NCBI RefSeq assembly: GCF_035083965.1 | Contig: NC_089727.1 | Coordinates: forward strand, 9,677,501 to 9,741,500 | Direction: 5' to 3' | From: Branchiostoma lanceolatum | Lineage: Eukaryota > Chordata > Leptocardii > Amphioxiformes > Branchiostomatidae | DNA length: 64,000 bases | Shown here: positions 22,167 through 34,190 of the stretch, piece after piece | Layout: each line of letters begins with the position of its first letter | Numbering within the stretch: the stretch's first letter is position 1 | Notes under the pieces: generated by a model | What the model saw: the letters and a program-made list of their open reading frames with translations, nothing else | Database searches by the model: none | What the model was told of the DNA's origin: nothing | Position numbers and translations under genes: made by a program

Positions 22167-25100
22167 TTTCTTTGTGCGGGTGTGTGTGTTGTTTTCTTGA
22201 CGTCTGGATACCAGGTACAGGTTTAGTTCTGTCTTAAGTCCCTCGTTCGTATGTATGTGTCAATGTGCGTGTGTATACATGCGTGTGCGCGTGTGTGTGT
22301 ACACGCGCGCGCGTGTATGTGTAGCTTACTTAAAATTTCACTGTTGGTATATTTTAATCGCGCGTCCGATGCAACGCTGACCAAAGAGAACAAAAGAGAT
22401 TCGGCAGTTATAATAGGTTTAGATAGCAGGCTAATTGCCGTATACGCATCACGTTCCGGCGACGCCGTGCTTTCACAGGTAGTGTTAGGAACACGTGACC
22501 ATGAGGCAATGAAGAACCTGGTGCCGCTGGGCGTGACGCTCACCACGCGGTACGAGGCGGTACTGCAGGCTGAGGTGGTGTTCCTGGCAGTCCGGAGGGA
22601 CCACTACGACCAGCTGGGGTTCCTGACGGACGCCATGAGCGGGAAAATCCTGGTGGACGTCAGCATCACCAGCAGGTTTAACGACGGTGAGAAGGATTTG
22701 GTTGTTAATTTGTATACATTCTTTCCAAAACATTTCTTCCCCCTGCAAGACGTCGTCGTTGAACAGCGAATGGGCCGGGGAGAAGTCGAAACGCACTATT
22801 TCGACCTAAAAAGTTACGTTTTCGACCGATTATCAAGTTTATGAAGGGTATTATTCAGTCCTCGGTCGAAATATGATGTGGACAGCACTGAGAACATCAA
22901 CAGGTCAGGAATAGTTCATAAAGCGGAACTTCCCCTCTTTATGTTCAGCACGTCTACCAGAAATAGACAAGATAATTTGACTAACTTATTTGTAACGGTA
23001 ACTGTATATTTGAATGCTTCCTTCATATCTGAAGGTTTGCGTTCTAACGCGGAGTACCTCCAGTGGCGGCTGTTCCCGTCCTGCAGGGTTGTGAAGGGGT
23101 TTAACGTCATCCCGGCAGCCGCGCTGGACGCCGAACTCATGGACGGGCCCAAACAGGTACGGACTGCGTGTACACATGACCTTCTCCTCTGTATTATTTC
23201 ATTTTCCTCCGCTCACTTGGAGATATATAGACAGCATTAAATCTTGAAAAACACACCTGCAGTTCAAAAACAAACCTCTTGTGTTGGGTGGTGGTGGGGG
23301 CTCTATACCGCTTTTTCTAACCCCCAAAAGCTGTCTAAACCCCACAGAAGGAAAGTCGCTAGGAAGGCTAAAATTGACTTGTATCTCCTTGTTCGCATGC
23401 AAGACCTTCATGTTTCCAAGTCCTCAACAGTTTTGATTTATCAGATTCACACTAGAGACGAACGCAATGTCATACTTCAAAGAAACAACTCTATTGATAT
23501 TACCTACAGATATATCTCTGTGGCGATGACCACCACGCCAAAGCTACGGTCACCCATATCGTGTACGACCTCGGGTTCATTCCCGTGGACCTCGGCGCGC
23601 TGAAGTCGGCAGGGCACATCGAGACCATCCCCGCCCGCTTCCTGCCGTACTGGGGCCTGCCTGTAAGCGTCGGCATCTGGCTCTTCATCGTCATGTTTCT
23701 GTACGTCATGATTCAGGTAGGATGTGTGTGAATTCTTGAGGTGTCCTGTTTGGTAGAGGTTCGCCAGGAAACTGCTTTGGAAATGTGATAACTACCTCCA
23801 ACAGTGTTAACTTTATACTAGTAAAAGAAGTATACTGATATCATTTCTTTCCAACATTGTAGACCCACAGAAATTGTAAACCCAATGACAGCACATTATG
23901 CTTTTTTACTACTACAAGGATCTACTTCATTTTCATGCTAACAAAATTGTGATATTTTCGATACTGTTGATATTTTGATTGATTGTACAGGTAAGTTTCC
24001 GTGATTGACATCGATTGTACACCAACTCGTATTGTTTCCTCTTGTTTGTTTTTCGTTATCCCTCTTATATCTTTAATGTATATACGTTTAACTGTGTTTT
24101 TACTCAATGTAATTGTTTTATATCTATAGTTCTGTTTTTGAGGCAAGGGCTTCTTATAAGAATTTTGCTTTTTACCCTACTCTCGATAAGTAGTTTGATA
24201 AAATGAAAATATAAATATTTCAAATATTGCGCGAGAAAAGTACATTGTATTGTATCATATTGCGTCGTGTTGTGTTACGTTAAAACGGCGCTCCAGTCAC
24301 ATTGTAATTGTGTTTCGGTCACATAGGAAACCGTAAACAGCGCTACATCAGTCGCATGTGTTTGCATTGTGTTCCGATATTTCTCTTGTTTCTCCAGGAC
24401 ATAATCCGCCCGTCTGTCTCGGACGGTTCAAACGAGCTCTCCCGCCTCCCCCTTTTCCTGGTCAACCGCGTCTTGGCGTTCGTGGCCGGGACCTTACTGT
24501 CCGCGGCGTTCTTCCCAGACATCTTCATCCGGCTGGTGCGCATCTTCAAGGGGTACGGGTACCGCGACTTCCCCGTGTGGCTCGGGGAGTGGCGCAAGGC
24601 CCGGCGGCACATCTGCCTGGTCGGGGTGATCGTAGGAGCCGTGCATGCCATCATGTCCCTCACCATCCTCGGGCCCACATACTACCCCGAGCTGTACGAG
24701 AAAACGTCCAACCGCGGGATCCCGGCCCTTGGTAAGAGGATGTCTGTCCAATAGGACTTTGTATAGAGTTAACGTTGTTTATAGCTTTCAGTATAGATTA
24801 ACACAGACAACGAGGACGCCGTCTGTCTTTGTGAGAGGAGTGTAATTAGGAAGATATGTGGTGTATTTCAGGATTTATCGGAAATAGTTAACGTTGTTAA
24901 CGTTGTTTATGTAGATTTCAATATCGATTACAAAAGATAATGAGGACGTCGTCTGTCCTTATAGGGGAGGAGGGTAAGTAGGAGGATGCCTGTTGTATTT
25001 TGTGATTTTCCGTTTATATGACGAATTATGAAAGGATGTGGCTATGTTACATCACAGCGTAGTCGTCTCCTTCTCTTCCCCACAGGAAAGATGGTGTGGT

Positions 25101-26013
25101 GTGGGGAGGCGTTTGTGTCCATGGGGGCGGTGTGTCTCTCAGCTCTGCTCATTCTGGGGATCGCCAACATGCCCTCGGGGAAGGAGAAGCTGAACTGGCG
25201 GGAGACGACCTTCCTGTGGTCGAACCTCGGGACAGTCGCGCTGTTCACCGCCACCTTCCACGTGGTGTTCCTGGGGATACAGGTGTACCCGAACGGGTCC
25301 CTCTACAGGTGAGACCGGTACAGGTGTACCCGAACGGGTCCCTCTACAGGTGAGACCGGTACAGGTGCACCCTAACGGGTGCCCCACTAGGTGGCGCTGT
25401 GAAAAGTGCGGTTCCAAACGTGACTGAGTTTGTATCCCCCCATATTTTGGTTCATGACTGCTGTAAACTATCGTATCCATTGATTGATTGACCTACCGCA
25501 AAACTTTCCGTAGAGTTGGTGCACGTGGCAGAGTATTTGCTGATCAGTAGTGTTGGAGAGCATCATACAGCAGGTGTCTACGATCCTGAAGGGGACGAGG
25601 TGGCCTTGTGGTTAAGGTTATTAACTTAGAGAGCCACACCTGAGAATTAAAGAACTCACCTCAGTTGTCGAAAAAGGAAGGGGTCCATCCAGGTGTGAGT
25701 GGAAGAAACCTTACAGTTCGGCCCTACGCCACTTGTACGCGTAGCGTACAAAACAGATGTGCTACGCATAAAGGCGATTCACAGGTTATGAAAAAAAAAA
25801 CTTTGTGTCATTTTTCTGTATCCTTCCAGCCTATTCACCCTGCCGGTGTCCCTGATCTCCCTGTTCCCCCTGGCGGCTGTGGTTCTGCTGAAGTGCGTGA
25901 CGCTGATTCCGTACCTACAGAAACACGTCATCAGCATCCGGGACATGATGCAGGGCAGGAAGAGGCTGGACGAAGGGGACGAGTTCGTCGAGTGTGTGGT
26001 GGTGAACCTGTGA
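21605..26013 (+). CDS. STEAP4-like: STEAP-family metalloreductase, 7 exons, 531 aa
   Basis: STEAP proteins move electrons from cytosolic NADPH through FAD and one membrane heme to reduce ferric and cupric ions. Exons: 21605-21922, 22479-22686, 23035-23156, 23510-23716, 24398-24731, 25086-25308, 25830-26013 (TGA). Domains: a Ser/Thr/Pro/Arg-rich N-terminal extension (about residues 1-80); a Rossmann NADPH domain starting GILGCGEFG (85-93) and containing SNAEYL, VVKGFNVI and IYLCGDD; and a six-helix ferric reductase domain from about residue 224. The two expected axial heme ligands are H368 (GAVHAIMSL) and H455 (ATFHVVFLG). The family motif LNWRE is at 432-436. The start is the first Met in the open frame; an internal Met such as M27 is possible. 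Exon 6 ends in a duplicated splice donor. Confidence 0.92.
22092..22163 (+). repeat. (TG)n microsatellite in STEAP-like intron 1
   Basis: More than 30 TG dinucleotides, with further imperfect TG/CG-rich sequence on both sides (about 21960-22320). Confidence 0.95.
24762..25020 (+). repeat. Diverged ~130-bp tandem duplication in STEAP-like intron 5
   Basis: gttaacgttgtttat... atagatta... gaggacgccgtctgtct at 24765-24830 recurs at 24894-24960 (gttaacgttgtttat, atcgatta, gaggacgtcgtctgtcc), including the following gtgtattt/ttgtatttt. Confidence 0.6.
25281..25362 (+). repeat. 41-bp tandem duplication across the STEAP-like exon 6 splice donor
   Basis: aggtgtacccgaacgggtcc...ctacaggtgagaccggtac starts at 25281 and again at 25322, with a third partial, degraded unit. 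Both copies carry the donor ctacag|gtgaga, at 25308 and 25349. The upstream donor keeps the frame with the next exon. Confidence 0.9.
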
Positions 26014-27840
26014 ACGACATCGAAGGATCCGTCCTTGGTGCTGACGTCACCTTCACTGTAATACATGAAGTATGGGCTGTTTCCGCAGTAGCTAGTTCGG
26101 TGGACGCCTTTGAAAAGTCTGTCATTTGACTCCATAGGAACGTTAAATGCTAAATTGTTCATATCTGTCGTATTGTTAACTCACATTGTCACAATTTTTG
26201 TCCGAGCGTTTGTATCGTTAGCTTAACATATTCAGATCCAATCGTTATAAAAACAATATGAAAAATGCGTATAGAGGAAGCATAGTTGGATGGTTCAGCC
26301 AACATCGTATACGTATGAACACTTATTCGATGTCACCAGGAAGGTTTTCAACAGCATACATTTCCTTTAACTTACCTAAGTGTATTTGGAGGACTTATGG
26401 TTTACAGTTGTCTATGATGACTTATTTCCGGGGTATAGAGAAGAAAACAAATAATTTTGCTGAATATCTCTTCAAAGATTCTATTCATTATGTTACAATT
26501 AAAGATGTTTGATTTCATGAGGAGCTAGGCAAATGTATGATATACGTGTTATCTTTTTCGGAGATTGGAATGACAGATATCGATGACGACCCTTTGCCTA
26601 ACACGTTTTCACTTAAGAAAAGTGGAAATTCTATCCCTTTTCAAGAGCAATCATGGTTCTTCGGAAATCCCTTGCCATTTTCAGTTGGACGAATACGTAT
26701 TATCACTGAACCGCGCCAAATTATTGCGGCAACTTTGCGAAAGTTCGCCAGTTTCCCCTTGCGGCACACGGACGTTCGACGCACGGGTAAAATACGTGAC
26801 CTCTACAAAAAATTGCCGCGCCAGGAATGTCACATTCTGAGTTTCGGGGTCATCTGAAATTAGATAGAAGATGACTTTATTGGAAGTCGCAGTGTTGCCA
26901 CTAAATTAAAAACCTATGTACAACGATTAAACTTCATCTAAAAGAGATTTGCAGTGATTGCGCCCATTTATGCCATTTTTCCAATTGCGAATTGTTTTTA
27001 ATTTTCAAACAATTTGCAATTTCAGGAAATGGCACCAATTGGTACCGATAAGAACAGACTCAAGACACTTTGTGAATGTCTTTCGCAATTTGGCGCCATG
27101 AGGCGCTTTACGCATCACAAACGACCTGTCTGCGTTGTAGTTTGTAGTTGTGAAGCATGACGCCCCTTTAAAGTACCTGTCACACATGACGTATCGCCAG
27201 TCTCATGTAACTAGCAACACGGCTCGCCTACTTGCAATGGGAGAAAAGTAAACAGAAGAACACAATACTGCCCAACCCATGGGCAGGATATATTTTGACA
27301 GGACCTGGCAGACGCTGAACACGCAATCGTAGATTGACTCAACTACTGGGTCCAGCTTTGGAGACTACTTTGCATAGATTTCTACCAAAAGGTTAGTAAG
27401 ATATTTTCCTGCCTTTCACCTTTCGTTTGTCGCTGCCCTGACATCTCTTCCTTGAGCGGTTTAAAGTTAGCACCACCTTTCCACTAGGCTGCGAGCACTG
27501 AGCGACCAAACGGTTGATAGGTCATTCAACGAGTTTCATGGCTAGAGACCAAATATTTTCTACGTTTTGTATGGTTCGTTTTAAATCATAACTTTAAGCA
27601 TGCATTATATTCCAATTCTAGGATCAAGGACAAGGGTCACAGAAATCTAGTTTTTGTTGCTCAGCGGTCGCGGTGTAGTGGAAAGAGGGCCTAAACAAGA
27701 CTGGTTCTCCGTCCCTTTGGGGCTGATGTGTAGGAGTACTTAGCGCTAAAGTTCTCTTCGTGCAGATTTGTCGATCTGTGTCTGATGATGCCTGTCTAAC
27801 ATAACCCTGTTTACCATCTCTAGCGACACTTGTTGGAATA

Positions 27841-28075
27841 TGTGTGCCCCTGTTCCAGTTGGTATAGATACTAGAACACAACTCACATGAAGTAGGACAT
27901 ATCGCGCCCCTGTTCCAGTTGGTACAAATACTAGAACACAACTCACATGAAGTAGGACATATCGTGCCCCTGTTCCAGTTGGTACAAATACTAGAATACA
28001 ACTCACATGAAGTAGGACATATCGTGCCCCTGTTCCAGTTGGTACAAGTACTAGAACACAACTTGCATGAAGTTG
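27841..28075 (+). repeat. 60-bp tandem repeat, four units
   Basis: The unit gcccctgttccagttggtac...actagaacacaactcacatgaagtaggacatatc repeats with an exact 60-bp period at 27846, 27906, 27966 and 28026, the last unit diverging. Identity between units is above 90 percent by eye. Confidence 0.9.
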
Positions 28076-28394
28076 TTGGGGTGTTGCACCCTGTTGATAT
28101 GTTAAAAAACTTATTAACAGGGCGCATAAGTAGCCTATTTGCTCTGCCCTTCCGTCAAGCTTTTAAGGTACACACATTCACCCTTCCTGTGTTTACCTCC
28201 ATGTCAGCGGACTGTAGAAGAACCGGTGACACATAGAAAGCTCTCTGAAGCCGCCATGTTTGTACAACCATGCTGCAACAAATACTTACAATTGCAGTAC
28301 CGCAGGGATTAACTACAGTATGTTGAACATGCATATGAAAGCGTCTGATGAATGGATTACAAGGGAACCGGAGAAACCTACACCTCTATATAGG

Positions 28395-28615
28395 GTTAGG
28401 GGTAGGGGTGTCGGAACATTGGAGTGTCGGAACATAGGGGTGTCAGAACATAGAGGTGTCATAACATAGGGGTGTCGGGACATATAGGGACGTCGAAACA
28501 TAGGCCAGGAGTATAGGACTGCCGTGGAACATAGGAGTGTCGGGGGTGCCGGAACATACATGTAGGTGTCAAGGAACATAGGAGGTACATAGGGGTTTAG
28601 GAACATAGAGGTGTG
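28395..28615 (+). repeat. ~16-bp minisatellite
   Basis: Variants of ggaacataggggtgtc repeat about a dozen times with small length and base changes. Confidence 0.8.
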
Positions 28616-28896
28616 ACCTAAGGACACTTTTCCTCGCCTGAAATTGTTTGTGATGAAAGCCCTTTTAGGGCGAGGCAGTTAGTTTAGTTAAGTTAAAATC
28701 CTCCCACACCATAATTGATGTATAGGGCGGTGCCCATCTCCGTTTCATAGCCCTGGGGCCACACTGTGGTGCAATCACTGCAGCAGGGGCTAGTCCACTG
28801 GCAGTGGAGTGTGTTTAACTTCCATACTGTTTCATAGGTATGTACCATTTTTATAAAGTCTTTGGTATGACTCAATGCGCCTCTTGTCCAGAGGTG

Positions 28897-28995
28897 CCTT
28901 ACCTGGGGCTAGAACCCCAGTCCTTCTGGTCCAAGTAATTTGAACCAGATGTGGCAGAGTAGCAAAGGCGCAGACCACTACACCACAGGGACACC
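28897..28995 (-). mobile_element. tRNA-derived SINE head
   Basis: The minus strand reads ggtgtccctgtggtgtagtg, a tRNA-like 5' end with A box, later ctggggttctagccccag in the T-arm position. The middle (acatctggttcaaattact...) does not fold like a normal anticodon arm, so this is a SINE head rather than a functional tRNA. Confidence 0.5.
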
Positions 28996-29081
28996 CCAGG
29001 GCGAGGCAGTACTATTAAACTAATCATCCACTATTATCATAACTTCAGCAAATATCATTACAGGAGACCACCTAGAAAAAC

Positions 29082-30156
29082 ATGGGGGACACACAGGATT
29101 CTCTGGACCACGAGTTCGCCAACTACACCACGTGCCACGGCGCGTCTCGGATCGCCAATGCCAAAAACAGACCCCACATGGCGCTGTGGACTCTGGTCTT
29201 CTTAGCGGCGTTTGGGCTCTGCACCTGGCAGGTTGTTGACAGGTGAGGGGAAAAGTATAATCATACTTGATACTATATCTATTGTAGAGAGGGGAACTGT
29301 ATTTATATTTCATCTCTCCGACGAATAAATAAATTTATGTACATGGGCATGAAAATGGCATGGATACAATTAATTACAGTTAAATACACAGTCCATTTTT
29401 GCATAGGGAGGGAGAGAGATGGAGTGAAATATGCTGTGTTTGCTTGCAAATGTTACCTTTCTAGTTCTATTTCTCTTCCACGCAGGTTCCAGAACTATTT
29501 CCAGTACCGTACTGGCACGGAGATAAACGTGGAACTTGAGAACGAGTTGGATTTTCCAGCCGTCACAATCTGTAACTTTAACAGGTATGTTGGACCAAGT
29601 TTCTTTCAGCTGGTATGTTGAATGTACTAAGGGAGTGTTGTATGTACTGGTGATTTTTGAGTATATTTACGTCTGCCTAAGGTTTTTGCGGTTATGGCAT
29701 ACTTGTTTTTTTTAATGACGCATCCGCTCCGGGATATCATATGCATATGTATTTTTTTGAAATTCTTTGTTTAGAATTCGTGCCTCGGGCGTCTCAATAA
29801 ACGACCAATTATACCTCGGGGCCGCCTTCTACGTCCCATCTTTGGTGGACGATCCTGAAGCTCTCAACGCCTACTTGAACGGTGTGGACTGGGATGGCTT
29901 CGGCGCATCGACGGCGCTGCTGGAGGACTACGCCGGCTACACGCTGCAGAACGGCTTCGTACTGGACAACGACACGCTTTTACAGTGCTACTGGCGCGGG
30001 AGGCCATGTTACGCCGAGGTACGCCATAGTGTTGGTGGGAAAGGAGTACTGACACATACCTAAAACCAATATTATATCATTACCGGCACGAAACACGGAG
30101 GGATAGTTTTTGAGCTGTCTTCCTGTGTGTGTCTGTAAGTGTGTTGTGTGTGTGTG

Positions 30157-30212
<56 letters not shown>

Positions 30213-33200
30213 TTACGGATGATGAGATTACTCAAGAACCTCTGGATGGATTAAGATGATATTTAGTATGTGAATAGGTGTTCCAAAGACAAATGTTAGG
30301 GCTCTGTCACACCTGTGCGTATACCCGTGCGTGGCCGTACGCACAATAGTTGAGAATTTTTTCGATTATTTTGACGAATGTGTGACTCACGTTTCATTAT
30401 TCATATGTTAGATGTGCCTCACACATACATCAAAATAATCGAAAAATATTTATAACGTATAACTTGCGTATATGCGCTATTTTGTTCATACACCAAACTA
30501 TCATACCTACTGGGCCGTATTGTGCGTATGCCGGCGTACATAAAACTTACACAAATCGATTGAGATGCGTGTGAGATGCGTATTGTGCGCACGGCGGCGT
30601 ATGAAACAAATGTCAATGCGCAACTCACACGCAACGGCTATACGCACAAGCGTGACAGGGGCTTAACGGTCGATTTTGGGCCCCCTGGTATGTTGGTACT
30701 GCATTAGAACTGGTGTTTTTTGTATCTTTTGTCCTGGACCTGCTATGGTCTTGAGTTTTTTTGGTGCGATAGCTTTTGATGCAAGTGAGAAGTGGTGTAG
30801 GTTTGGGCCCCCTAGCATCTTACTCTGGAACTGCAGGGGCGTTTTTGTCAAAATAACTGAACAAAAGAAGGGCGAATTTCAATGATATTCAGTATGCAGA
30901 TAGCTATGCAGATATGTACACAATGATATGTAAATTATGCAAATTATGATTAAAAAAATTGCTGTCTATTAATTTACCTTCGTTAATAACATCTGTCTAT
31001 TCATCTGCACTTCAATATTGGATAGACATTGACGGTAATATAACGTGTTGTGTTCCATTCAGAACTTCACCCACGTGTTCACAACTTACGGAAACTGTTG
31101 GACTTTCAACGGGGACAAAAACAGTTCCGTAAAGCAGACCACACCGGGAGCTGGCAACGGTCTCAAGCTAACTCTGGACATACTTACGGTACATAGCTAG
31201 CCTGAGTGCCAGCCTTTTTAGCTTCCGTACGCTATCCAAGCTCCGCTCGCTTGGGTAGCGTACGGAAGCTAAAAAGGCTGGCACTCAGGCTATTACATAG
31301 CGGTATCTTAAAGAAACAAAACGAGCAGTATCTGTTTTAAGAAACAAAAGGAATAGGATATTAGATAACAAAGTTCTTTGTCCGCAACCGAGTCTATGAT
31401 TCAACTCCGACGTTTCAGTGGCCACCTGTCACCTTCCTCTGGGCAATACTGACCGATTGTATTACGCACTGCAGCTAGGTGTCGCTGCTTACAGATGCTG
31501 TCCCAAACGTAAAGTATTTACACATATACATAGGTAGTTCATGTGGTGTAATATCCTATTCACGGAATAGGATATAAGTTCTATGACCTCCCCATCTTTC
31601 AAACAGAATGGAAAGATATGATAAAAATGCTTTGCGTTGGAAAATGTTTACTACAAAATTGTTTGGGTAAAAACGATTCTTCTTTGCCCCCACAAAACCC
31701 CCGCCACTTCCCGATTCTTAATGATATTACTTGCGTGCATTTTCTTAATACGTACAGGACGAGTACACAGAGGACCCTGTCACGGGATACCTCGAGTACG
31801 GTCTCGTATTCCAAGTCCATGACCAGCACGAACCGCCCCGGCCGGAATTAGTCGGTACTGCAGTTGCACCTGGCAGTCACACCTACGCCAGCACATTCCA
31901 GACGCACGTGAGTCATTGCACTATTTCAAATACAACTCAATTTGTGATTGCGTTTATGTTTTAAGAGATGTGTTGATCCGTCACTCAAGTTGTTTGGATG
32001 GAGGTAGTCCTTTCAAAATCCTCCCTTGGTTCTTGATTCCGTTGAGGAGTCAAACACACCGCTGGTTACCCAACGGTTAGTAACGTTATATTTTTCCAGT
32101 ACAAAAACGAGCCGTCACCATGGGGCCAGTGTGACCCGGCGAAAGGCCAGAGCCACCTGACTTACTACGACACCTACACCCTGCCGGGTTGCCTGTTGGA
32201 ATGCCGCGCAAAACTTGTGGAGCCGTGCGGTTGCAGACCAATGTACTATCCAGGTAATACATATAGTGAGCATTGCTTTAGATAGGTCTTCGATACGTAG
32301 CGTCATAAGTAGCCGGAAAGAGAGCTAAAAGAACTATACTTTTTCTACTTGGTAAAAGTCATTAGCGGTGATATGGACATATTTTTATAAAGCTTTCCTT
32401 TCGTTCCCCGATAGATTTCTAACACATAATTGACCTTCCAGGTGACTTGGACTATTGTTCACCATTGAACCTCAGCTCGTGCGTTCTCCCAACGTTAGGT
32501 AAGTTGTGCATACATGTATACTTCTGAATGTTTGCTAGATAATGCCTACCAAGTGAGTGAAGTACAATAGCACTACCACTCTTGGGTACCAGATGCACAT
32601 GTATATGCTATCGTTAGCAGTACTCATATACATAGTGAAAGAGATAACGATATCAAAGTGAAGGGGGAAAAATGGGGAAAATATAATCTAAGGTCTGTTC
32701 TGTTTTAGACAAACGACACATCCATCTACTAGGTAACATGTCTCATTAGTTAGAGATAGTTACCTAGTACTAGTACATGGTTGTGTGACCTAAAAATAAA
32801 GCCACATATCTTTCTACATATATTGCAGCCACCTTCCTGAAGAACAACAATGAGTTTGACGCCTGTTCCTGCACGGTGCCGTGTGAATACACCTCGTACC
32901 ACACTACGGTCTCGTACGCAGGGTACCCTTCACCTCTAGCCGCCTCGTACTTGGAGACACATTTTAATGTCAGCAGTGGATACATGAGGTACTAAATTTG
33001 GGAACATGTCTGTATATCCCAACACGTTGACCGTTTTTGGCGAAGCTTCAGGAGCTAGCTTAATATATTTTACGCCTGTTTTACAAGAATTACCAGAATT
33101 GTACAGGAATCCGTCCGCGCAAACTCTGTGGACGCCCGCCTGTCCCTCTAAACCTTGTTAGTACGGTCTGGCATCACGGCATCTCTTTCTACGCCGTTTT

Positions 33201-34190
33201 GAGGCTTGGGACCTGTCTCCTTGACCTCGACTCATGAAAATGTTAACTCGCTCTCTAACCTTCCTCAGCCAGAACCTGGTTCATCTTGACTTGTACTACC
33301 ACGAACTGATGAGCACCACGTCAGAACAGTTCAAGGCAGTCACCCCGTCTGGACTCATCAGTGAGTACTTTGATTTTGCAATCTGAAGTCTGTAAGATTT
33401 ATCTGGACCAAAGTTGAACAATAATTGCCAACACAAAAAGTTGGACTTACCCAAACTTTCGACTGATCAACTCCAGTCTTTGTCAAGAATGAGCAACCCA
33501 CTGCTTCTGTGACGTCACGTTATTCATAGAACACGTGACTCGGTGAGCAGTGGATCGTACGTTGCAGAAAGTCTCTGGTGCCCCCCGTCTCTTTTGAGGG
33601 ATGGTTGTAAAGCCCTGGTGTAGATGGATTCGTTTATTCCTCTTGAAAATTTGGGTAACTCCAATTTTTTTTGTGTTGGCGATGACAGTTCAACATTGAT
33701 TCAGAATGACCCTTACCAACACAGATAACCTTTCAAGATGCCTAATTCATCAATGATATTTTTTTACTCTTTGTCTGAAAGTCAGAAAATGTATCAATCA
33801 AACAAATCTATCCTCCGACGTCTTTAACCGCTGACAAAGATGAATTCAGTAGTTCCTGCAATCTTGGAGACTTAAATATATGACGTTCCTTGCCTTTATG
33901 TTGACCCTTGCACTTTGACCTCTCCCACAGGTGACGTAGGTGGACAATTCGGGTTCTTCATCGGTGTGAGCGTCATCACTATGTTCGAGTTCTTCGAATA
34001 TCTGGTCATGAAATTTCTTCTCTTCGCCTGCCATTCCGAGATGGAACCAGAGAAGGAAAAGTCAGACAGGGAAAAGTCAGCTGGAGAAAACACCGTGGCT
34101 CCGGAAACCTACCAGAAAGTCAACGACCCTACCGAGCTCTCAACTATGGCACAAACTCAAGAAGGACTGGCAAAAGTTCAGGTTTCATGA
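29082..34190 (+). CDS. ASIC-like: ASIC/BASIC-like DEG/ENaC sodium channel, copy A, 10 exons, 500 aa
   Basis: A trimeric, amiloride-type cation channel of the plasma membrane, gated in ASICs by protons and in BASIC by bile acids; the ligand here is unknown. Exons: 29082-29242, 29486-29584, 29775-30018, 31063-31188, 31758-31907, 32100-32253, 32442-32498, 32829-32988, 33269-33360, 33931-34190 (TGA). Residues 19-20 are the conserved N-terminal HG gating motif; TM1 is about 33-52. The ectodomain has [20 protein letters not shown], the SPWGQC and LPGCLLEC cysteine segments, and the CSCTVPC knuckle. TM2 follows [14 protein letters not shown]. The selectivity-filter triplet is GVS (426-428), where ASICs have GAS. 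The C-tail is short, charged and Glu/Lys-rich. Exon 1 is almost identical to copy B, other exons less so. Confidence 0.92.
30129..30210 (+). repeat. (TG)n microsatellite in ASIC-like A intron 3
   Basis: Long GT run with a few interruptions, immediately upstream of a MITE. Confidence 0.95.
30299..30662. mobile_element. PIF/Harbinger-like MITE in ASIC-like A intron 3
   Basis: The termini gggctctgtcacacctgtgc and the complement of gcgtgacaggggc, extending into gcgtata, form a ~25-bp inverted repeat. Flanking TTA trinucleotides (30296-30298, 30663-30665) fit the 3-bp TTA/TAA target duplication of PIF/Harbinger elements. The interior is rich in tgcgtatac-type subrepeats and non-coding. Confidence 0.7.
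30670..30860 (+). repeat. Diverged direct repeat with gggccccct cores
   Basis: gggccccctggtatgttggtact...gaactgg at 30679 and gggccccctagcatcttactctggaactgcaggggcg at 30807 look like two halves of one family. Class unknown. Confidence 0.4.
31198..31293. mobile_element. 96-bp palindromic insertion at ASIC-like A exon 4 donor
   Basis: About 44-bp arms (tagcctgagtgccagccttt ... and its complement) are separated by a short loop near 31242-31248. It is flanked by an 8-bp direct repeat tacatagc (31190-31197 and 31294-31301). The left duplication overlaps the splice donor GT at 31189-31190. A related palindrome is at 62923-63002. Confidence 0.85.
33413..33694. mobile_element. Inverted-repeat element in ASIC-like A intron 9
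   Basis: The left end (gttgaacaataattgccaac acaaaaagttgga...) and the right end (complement of ttgtgttggcgatgacagttcaac) form ~48-bp imperfect inverted repeats. The interior carries ctccagtctttgtcaagaa. A related sequence is found at 52468-52610 in a CLC gene intron. Confidence 0.65.

Larger units (their letters stand above)
26014..29081. other. STEAP-like 3' UTR and intergenic region before the ASIC-like pair
   Basis: No gene recognised. It contains a 60-bp tandem repeat (27841-28075), a ~16-bp minisatellite (28395-28615) and a tRNA-derived SINE (28897-28995). The open frames over the 60-bp repeat exist because its period is a multiple of three. Confidence 0.5.

Noticed and set aside
21960..22240. 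Long open frames rich in Val/Cys over the (TG)n tract
   Set aside because: Frames over a dinucleotide repeat are open by composition; the interval lies within a well-supported intron of the STEAP-like gene.
22878..23034. Extension of STEAP-like exon 3 to the left (frame open from 22878)
   Set aside because: The family alignment and phase require the acceptor at 23033-23034; the extra residues have no similarity.
25096..25353. Alternative-frame ORF over STEAP-like exon 6
   Set aside because: A shadow frame of a GC-rich coding exon; the correct frame has the heme histidine and LNWRE motif.
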